Source: Planctomycetota bacterium
GTDB taxonomy: Bacteria > Planctomycetota > Phycisphaerae > WQYP01 > JAJZKY01
Reading direction: 5' to 3'
NCBI GenBank assembly: GCA_021803885.1
Contig: JAJZKY010000113.1
Location: 1 to 10,263, forward strand
DNA: 10,263 nucleotides
The position numbers were made by a program, and so were the translations under genes. The notes beneath the pieces are model-generated. The model worked only from the letters and a program-made list of their open reading frames with translations. It was not told where the DNA came from and ran no database searches. Shown here one piece after another: positions 6,270 through 10,263 of the stretch (its first letter is position 1; each line of letters opens with the position of its first letter).

Positions 6270-7031
6270 ATGAAAGCGAGCACGGCCACACCCTTCAATC
6301 CGGAGGCGTTTCTAAGCAGTTCCGGCCTAGGCCGGCGAATCATCGAGTTGAAGGCGGAAGAGCATTTCTTCACGCAAGGCGACGCCGCGGATGCTGTTTA
6401 CTATCTGCAAAAGGGCCGAGCCAAAGTTACGGTGGTTTCCACAGCAGGCAAGGAAGCCACCATCACGCTGCTTTCTGCGCAGGACTTCGTAGGTGAGGAA
6501 GCTCTTGCTGCTGTTTCGGGGCTTCGCCTGGCAACCGCCACCGCGGTTACAGGCTGTACTGCTCTCAAGATCATGCGTGAGGAAATGCTCCGCGTGATGC
6601 ACGAGGAGCATGCATTTTCAGATCTTTTCCTCGGCTTTCTGCTAGCCCGCAGCATGCGGGTGCAGGCGGACCTGGTGGATCAGCTTTTCAATTCGAGCGA
6701 GAAGCGACTGGCGCGCATCCTCCTGCTGATGGCGGAGTTCGGCAAGCCGGGCGAGCCGGAGACGTTGATTCCGCCGATCACGCAGGAGACGCTGGCCGAC
6801 ATGATCGGGACCACGCGGTCGCGGGTGAGCTTCTTCATGAACCGGTTCCGCAAGCTCGGCTTCATCGAATACAACGGCCGCATTCGCGTGCATAAATCTC
6901 TGTTGAACGTGATCCTCCACGATCACCTTCCGGAAGACAACGCTAGAAAACCCAAGTTGATGGGAGGCGCCCGTCCGCGGAGCGGCGCCGCGAAGCGCCC
7001 GCCGGTGGTCAAAAGTGAGCAGCGCGCCTAA
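6270..7031 (+). CDS. Crp/Fnr-family transcriptional regulator
   Basis: The product is a 253-residue DNA-binding regulator. Residues 12-110 form the cyclic-nucleotide-binding-type beta barrel (FFTQGDAADAVYYLQKGRAKV near 33-53, then FVGEEAL at 73-79). Where CRP has the Arg-Ser pair that grips cAMP, the sequence reads Arg86-Leu87, so the ligand need not be cAMP. No N-terminal Cys cluster is present, ruling out an FNR-type iron-sulfur oxygen sensor. The dimerisation helix is about 112-140. The winged helix-turn-helix is TQETLADMIGTTRSRVSFFM at 171-190 with RKLGFI after it. A basic Pro/Lys/Arg tail of about 30 residues (from about 225) extends beyond the usual 220-230-residue family length. ATG 6270 is preceded by a perfect AAGGAGG at 6255-6261 with 8 bases of spacing. 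The ATG at 6234 lacks this. Targets cannot be read from the sequence; the divergent SYLF gene is a candidate. Confidence 0.92.
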   Translation: MKASTATPFNPEAFLSSSGLGRRIIELKAEEHFFTQGDAADAVYYLQKGRAKVTVVSTAGKEATITLLSAQDFVGEEALAAVSGLRLATATAVTGCTALKIMREEMLRVMHEEHAFSDLFLGFLLARSMRVQADLVDQLFNSSEKRLARILLLMAEFGKPGEPETLIPPITQETLADMIGTTRSRVSFFMNRFRKLGFIEYNGRIRVHKSLLNVILHDHLPEDNARKPKLMGGARPRSGAAKRPPVVKSEQRA

Positions 7032-7070
7032 GGCGGATGATGAGATGCTTACTCAGGCCGTGCTTTCCGC

Positions 7071-7443
7071 AGAGCGTGGTCGGAGGAGCAAAGCCTGCAT
7101 TCGGCGACGAAAAGAGACTTGCTCATCGCAAAAAGCGATCTTGCGGAATTGACCTCGCTCAAAGGGCTTTTCCTGGCGTTGGGCAACCAGAGGATTCCAG
7201 GCCCTGGCTGAGATCAACGCCAGAGCTCCGGATGTTCTACTGTGCGATCTGAATTTGCCTGGCATGTCCGGATTTGATTTGCTGGCCGTGGTGAGCCGCA
7301 GGTTCCCAGATGTGCGCTTGATTGCAATGAGTGGAGCGTTTTCCGGCCCTGGAATGACCTACGGCGTTGCCGCCGATTGGGTGCATCAAAGGAGTACGGG
7401 AACAGCCGCCCTGTTATCTGCCGTCGCTTCGCCAGGTCTGTAG
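7071..7443 (+). pseudogene. Frameshifted receiver-domain (response regulator) remnant
   Basis: Two plus-strand frames together make most of a CheY-like receiver. The first (about 7071-7194) reads KRDLLIAKSDLAELTSLKGL, followed by FLALG, which resembles beta1 and alpha1. It keeps one acidic residue of the usual pair and meets a stop at 7209-7211. The second frame (7195-7443) continues with ALAEINARAPDVLLCDLNLP (phospho-acceptor Asp intact), GMSGFDLLAVVSRRFPDVRL and IAMSGAF, ending at the TAG at 7441. At the junction only about five residues separate LALG from QALAEI, where about ten are usual, so a small deletion probably caused the frameshift. The conserved late Lys region reads WVHQRSTG, also degenerate. 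No in-frame start joins both parts. It may once have been a single-domain response regulator. It is not obviously a partner of the kinase at 3913-5181. Confidence 0.7.
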
Positions 7444-7604
7444 CCTTCCGATGACCATGCTGCGGTGGTGTTCCGTACGAATGACCCGAATAGCCCAGAC
7501 AGTGGACTCCGCAAAGCTTAGCGCGGAGAGAGGATCGAGGCAGGTCGAGCTGGAACTCGATAACTTGGCACTTAGCTGCAACGGAATTATCTAAGAGGCG
7601 CTCT

Positions 7605-8495
7605 ATGGGGTTCAGAAAAGACAAGACATTTGCTCAGCCGATCGTGTGGCTGACTACATCCGTGATGGCAATATTTCATTTGGGAGCCATTGCCGCTCTT
7701 TTCTTCTTCAGTTGGAAGGCCCTGGTGGTTGCGCTGTTTCTTTGGTGGATAGCAGGAGGCGCGGGCATCGGCATGGGTTACCATCGGCTGCTCACACATC
7801 GCGGCTACAAGACTCCGAAGTGGATCGAGTACGTGCTCACCGTATGCGGCGCGCTGGCGCTGGAAGGGGGACCTATCTACTGGGTTGCTACACACCGGCT
7901 GCATCACCAGAACACCGACAAGGAAGGCGATCCCCACTCTCCGCGCGACGGCGGCTTCTGGGCTCATATGGGCTGGATCCTCACCGGCAAAACCATGCGC
8001 AGCAACGCCGTTGAACTGATGCCGTATGCACCGGAGCTTCGTAAAGACGGTTTCTACACGTGGATCAGCCGATGGCATTGGGTGCCGATCACTGTTCTGG
8101 GCATAGCTCTATTCGCCCTGGGCGGATGGCGATTCCTCCTCTGGGGAATCTTTCTGCGCACTGTCATCGGCCTGCATTCCACATGGCTTGTCAACTCGGC
8201 AACACATATGTGGGGACGTCAGCGCTTCGATACGCACGATGATTCCAGGAACAGTTTCTGGGTAGCTTTGCTGACGTTCGGTGAGGGATGGCACAACAAC
8301 CACCACGCACACCCTCAGTCGGCGCGGCATGGCTTGAAATGGTACGAGATCGATGCCAACTGGTACGGAATTATGGTCTTGCGCCTGCTTTGCCTGGCGC
8401 GGGATGTGAAGACCTATTACAAGGAAGCCCGCGCGCGAACTGCATTGAACGGCAATCGGATGAAGATTGGCATACCTGATGTCCGAGGTTCTTGA
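7605..8495 (+). CDS. Membrane fatty-acid (acyl-CoA/acyl-lipid) desaturase
   Basis: The product is a 296-residue di-iron integral-membrane desaturase of the stearoyl-CoA delta-9 type, introducing a cis double bond into acyl chains using O2 and an electron donor. The three histidine boxes are complete: HRLLTH (60-65), HRLHH (97-101, preceded by WVAT) and HNNHH (230-234, in GEGWHNNHHAHP). An extra iron-ligand His sits in NSATHMWG (H201). Hydrophobic stretches at about 14-36, 38-56, 76-95, 158-175 and 177-195 fit the usual four-helix topology with an additional surface helix. The length is typical of bacterial members without a fused cytochrome b5 domain. ATG 7605 has AGAGG six to seven bases upstream. 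It is preceded by the broken receiver gene and followed 172 bases later by small unknown genes, so it is probably transcribed alone. Regioselectivity cannot be read. Confidence 0.93.
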   Translation: MGFRKDKTFAQPIVWLTTSVMAIFHLGAIAALFFFSWKALVVALFLWWIAGGAGIGMGYHRLLTHRGYKTPKWIEYVLTVCGALALEGGPIYWVATHRLHHQNTDKEGDPHSPRDGGFWAHMGWILTGKTMRSNAVELMPYAPELRKDGFYTWISRWHWVPITVLGIALFALGGWRFLLWGIFLRTVIGLHSTWLVNSATHMWGRQRFDTHDDSRNSFWVALLTFGEGWHNNHHAHPQSARHGLKWYEIDANWYGIMVLRLLCLARDVKTYYKEARARTALNGNRMKIGIPDVRGS

Positions 8496-8667
8496 TACCT
8501 GACGCATCACGCATATCCGCGATCAAAGCCAGCTATCGTCCGCCACTTGAATGCGATTGAGCGTATGATGGAGATAGCAGCAAGTTATTTCCTTCTCGCC
8601 TCCGGCATTCCAGGCTTCGCTTCAGACGAGCAACGTTCAAGCAGTCTAACGAACGACTGGAGTCGCC

Positions 8668-8913
8668 ATGAGTCTCATCAAGAAAAGCGATGTGAAGAAC
8701 CACCTTTCTGCCCGGCACCAAAATCATATTCATATCGCGCCTGAACCGGATGCGACGGGGTTCTCCGGACTGGGTCAAGCTTCTGTTGAGAGGAGCTTCA
8801 CAGAGGACTTTACCGGAGACCACACAACCATACCGAGCGCCGAAACGCCCGATGCCTCCACGGGAGAGCTCACGCTTCACACGCCTGCTGACACCCGCGA
8901 GAAGAATGTGTGA
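8668..8913 (+). CDS. Small hypothetical protein
   Basis: The product has 81 residues and I know no function for it. It begins with a basic MSLIKKSDVKNHLSARHQNH, rich in Lys and His, and is then acidic and rich in Ser, Thr, Asp and Pro. The C-terminal two-thirds is probably disordered, and there is no signal peptide or membrane segment. The N-terminal block resembles small proteins I associate with acidobacterial genomes, but this is recollection, not a search. TGGAG lies 6-7 bases before the ATG, a good ribosome binding site. Its TGA stop overlaps the GTG start of the next gene in GTGA, so the two are probably translationally coupled. Confidence 0.65.
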   Translation: MSLIKKSDVKNHLSARHQNHIHIAPEPDATGFSGLGQASVERSFTEDFTGDHTTIPSAETPDASTGELTLHTPADTREKNV

Positions 8914-9209
8914 GATTGCATTCGGTCTTCCTGCGCGATGGCTGCATTCTGCCGGACTCGCTCGATCCCCTTCGGCACCCGTTTCGGGGGCACTGGACCT
9001 GGGTACAGGACATCCCGTCATCGGTCTTCGACACCATGATCCGGAAGGCTGGATGGAACTATATCTGGATGGTGGGATGCTGTTCGCGGAGAGGCTTTGC
9101 AAGAGAACAGGAAGCAGCGATCGAAAAAGCTCTGGCCCGCGCACTCGGGGCAGTCAACTGCCAGTCCAACGCTGCCGAGTTCGATTCCGTCCTGGTTGCC
9201 AGGTTCTAG
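8910..9209 (+). CDS. Small hypothetical protein, probably truncated by frameshift
   Basis: The product has 99 residues and belongs to no named family I know. It begins at the GTG at 8910, which shares four bases (GTGA) with the stop of the preceding gene. The central part WTWVQDIPSSVFDTMIRKAG and the helix EQEAAIEKALARALGA (67-82) look like a folded alpha/beta domain; WNYIWMVGCCSRRGF is a striking Trp/Cys stretch at 49-63. The frame ends at TAG 9207-9209, after FDSVLVARF. In the neighbouring frame the sequence continues without a gap as LGSHIANVTVQRRGIQE and stops at 9257-9259. That reads like the natural beta-strand ending, so a one-base change probably removed the last 17 or so residues. 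It may be a recent pseudogene or a sequencing error. Cytoplasmic, no membrane segment. Confidence 0.6.
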   Translation: MRLHSVFLRDGCILPDSLDPLRHPFRGHWTWVQDIPSSVFDTMIRKAGWNYIWMVGCCSRRGFAREQEAAIEKALARALGAVNCQSNAAEFDSVLVARF

Positions 9210-9334
9210 GCTCCCATATCGCAAACGTGACCGTGCAACGACGTGGGATCCAGGAATAATCGACGCTGGCAGCAAATTAGAAAAAGAGAGCAGGCTATCG
9301 CAGACGGCGAACGGCCGCGGGATCCTGCGTGGTA

Positions 9335-9364
9335 CTCCAGATCTCCAGATCTCCAGATCTCCAG
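9335..9364. repeat. 8-bp tandem repeat, 3.75 copies
   Basis: CTCCAGAT is repeated three times, followed by CTCCAG, with no mismatches. It lies in the 9260-9473 gap, which otherwise shows no gene. An 8-base unit does not keep a reading frame, so it is a non-coding microsatellite-like tract open to slippage. Confidence 0.9.
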
Positions 9365-9473
9365 CTTGACGGCCATATGCAACGTTCCACCGGTGTCTGA
9401 AGTATAGCCACACTTTTCGCGAACAGGCCCTCAGGCTTGTACTGACCTTTAGCAAGAATGCGGTTGCTACAAC

Positions 9474-9836
9474 CTATTCGCTAAACGGTACCCCAAACGA
9501 GAGAAGCGCGTCATGTGGTGGACGATGTAGCACACCCACAATGGTCGGCTGCTTCCCCATCGCTTTCCAAATGCATAGCGCGGTTGCGTTCATATAGAGC
9601 AGACGAACCTGTTCGTGGCTGTCGCCCCGAAGGCTGTAAATACTCAGAGTGGTCAGCAGTCGGGTTTGTTCCGAAGAAATCAGATACGGCCCCATGCTTA
9701 CAGAGGGAGCATTTTGAACGTCCTGCACTTCTTCGGCGCTTTGTGCTATCGCAGTGTAGTTCATTGCCTTCCGCTGATGGTCCGCGGCAAGGCAGAACAG
9801 AAGATCGTTCGACGTGGCGTCAGAGCATGATGTCAT
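9474..9836 (-). CDS. Doubtful hypothetical ORF
   Basis: The frame could encode 120 residues from the ATG at 9836, with TTGGAAG about 9-10 bases upstream. The open frame extends back to 9941, but that would overlap the zinc-ribbon gene by 61 bases, so the internal start is preferred. The sequence is Cys/Met/Leu-rich without a recognisable domain, signal peptide or membrane segment. The part LLTTLSIYSLRGDSHEQVRL followed by LYMNATALCIW looks helical. Base composition is more AT-rich than in the surrounding core genes. It follows the zinc-ribbon gene on the same strand, which is the main reason for listing it. It may simply be a chance frame. Confidence 0.35.
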   Translation of the reverse strand: MTSCSDATSNDLLFCLAADHQRKAMNYTAIAQSAEEVQDVQNAPSVSMGPYLISSEQTRLLTTLSIYSLRGDSHEQVRLLYMNATALCIWKAMGKQPTIVGVLHRPPHDALLSFGVPFSE

Positions 9837-9880
9837 TTCAGTATTCTTCCAAGTGATTCGCAATTCGTTTCTGGGAAGTC

Positions 9881-10093
9881 TCAGGCCGGGTTCACAGCGT
9901 GGAGGGCAAACCAGTAGTACCGCCGCCAGCAGAACATGCAACGAACCGGCCGCAGGCCAAACATGCTAAGCAGAGCGTCAAACGAGCGCAACTCGGCTGG
10001 CTTGAATTCGACCGAGTTGCATCGAGGACACTCGTGTTTAGTCCAAATCACTTGGGGCAACGGATTTGGCCAGTTCCAGCGGGTGGTATGCAT
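9881..10093 (-). CDS. Small zinc-ribbon-like protein
   Basis: The product has 70 residues. Two CxxC knuckles, CPRC at 22-25 and CMFC at 52-55, are spaced as in a zinc ribbon, with the stretch VEFKPAELRSFDALLSMFGL between them. A Trp/Tyr/Phe-rich end (WRRYYWFALHAV) follows. Acidobacteria and relatives carry many such short ribbon proteins of unknown role, and I cannot name this one. The C-terminal aromatic segment could associate with a membrane or with a partner. ATG 10093 has AAGGAAA at a spacing of about 7. The gene starts 15 bases after the stop of the GH130-type gene, on the same strand, so the two are probably cotranscribed. Confidence 0.75.
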   Translation of the reverse strand: MHTTRWNWPNPLPQVIWTKHECPRCNSVEFKPAELRSFDALLSMFGLRPVRCMFCWRRYYWFALHAVNPA

Positions 10094-10108
10094 TCTGCTT
10101 TCCTTGCC

Positions 10109-10263
10109 TTAGATTTTTTCTGCACCGGAGTTCGAGTCCAGCCATGCGAGGAGAGTGCGAATACTGCCTGTTGCCATAGCCACACACGAATCGGCAGCTC
10201 CATAGTAGAGATGAATCGTGTCCCCATCTGGGCTGATTGTCTGTCCGCACGGAAACACAACGT
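10109..10263 (-). CDS. GH130-family protein, C-terminal fragment at window edge
   Basis: A minus-strand frame enters from the window edge and stops at TAA 10109-10111. About 51 residues are visible. They read VVFPCGQTISPDGDTIHLYY, then GAADSCVAMATGSIRTLLAWL and a short charged end. This is the characteristic C-terminal blade of GH130-type five-bladed propellers: the VVFPxG strand, the D-GDT turn, and LYYGAAD leading into the last helix. GH130 enzymes cleave or phosphorolyse beta-mannosides, but the catalytic residues lie upstream of the window, so activity and substrate cannot be assigned. The start is outside the window. No export signal can be judged. It is followed closely by the zinc-ribbon gene. 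Confidence 0.75.
   Translation of the reverse strand, partial: VVFPCGQTISPDGDTIHLYYGAADSCVAMATGSIRTLLAWLDSNSGAEKI

Noticed and set aside
7565..7593. TTGGCA with 17-base spacer and TATCTA as desaturase promoter
   Set aside because: The -10 is poor and transcription would begin after the ribosome binding site, almost at the start codon.
8533..9144. 203-codon minus-strand frame opposite the two small genes
   Set aside because: Composition is Arg/Ser-rich with no motif. The plus-strand pair has ribosome binding sites and overlap coupling.
9335..9364. Repeat tract as a CRISPR array
   Set aside because: The unit is 8 bases with no spacers, and there are no cas genes nearby.

Overview
The window looks like chromosomal DNA of a soil acidobacterium (Terriglobia-type). 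This rests on overall gene character: a SYLF-domain exported protein, a KaiC plus histidine kinase pair, an acyl-lipid desaturase, a GH130-type glycoside enzyme and several small proteins of a style familiar from acidobacterial genomes. No 16S rRNA or other taxonomic marker is present, so the assignment is inference.

Layout. Bases 1-620 are decayed DNA: a degenerate tRNA-Asn(GTT)-like sequence (about 104-183, +) and a multiply frameshifted copper-type P-type ATPase remnant (240-611, -). Next come two small minus-strand genes with N-terminal export or membrane signals: a membrane-anchored coiled-coil protein (747-1166) and an exported beta-rich protein (1442-1846). A long leader with a good sigma70-type promoter (2103-2131) precedes the central plus-strand operon. 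This operon holds a double-domain KaiC-family ATPase (2334-3932), overlapped by a histidine kinase with an apparently dead receiver domain (3913-5181). A hairpin lies between that operon and a convergent SYLF-domain secreted protein (5289-5978, -). Divergent from the SYLF gene is a Crp/Fnr-family regulator (6270-7031, +), followed by a frameshifted receiver-domain pseudogene (about 7071-7443). A fatty-acid desaturase (7605-8495, +) and two small translationally coupled unknown genes (8668-8913 and 8910-9209) follow. The second of these seems to have lost its normal C-terminus by frameshift. An 8-bp tandem repeat lies at 9335-9364. The right end carries minus-strand genes: a doubtful ORF (9474-9836), a small zinc-ribbon protein (9881-10093), and the C-terminus of a GH130-family protein running off the edge (10109-10263).

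How the genes fit together. The clearest functional unit is the KaiC-kinase operon: an ATP-driven RecA-fold switch produced together with a soluble two-component kinase, with no kaiA or kaiB visible. It resembles bacterial KaiC-based signalling modules outside the cyanobacteria. The Crp/Fnr regulator, SYLF protein and desaturase could be part of an envelope or stress response, but only their proximity suggests this. At least three broken genes and a tRNA remnant show that the flanks of the operon are unstable.
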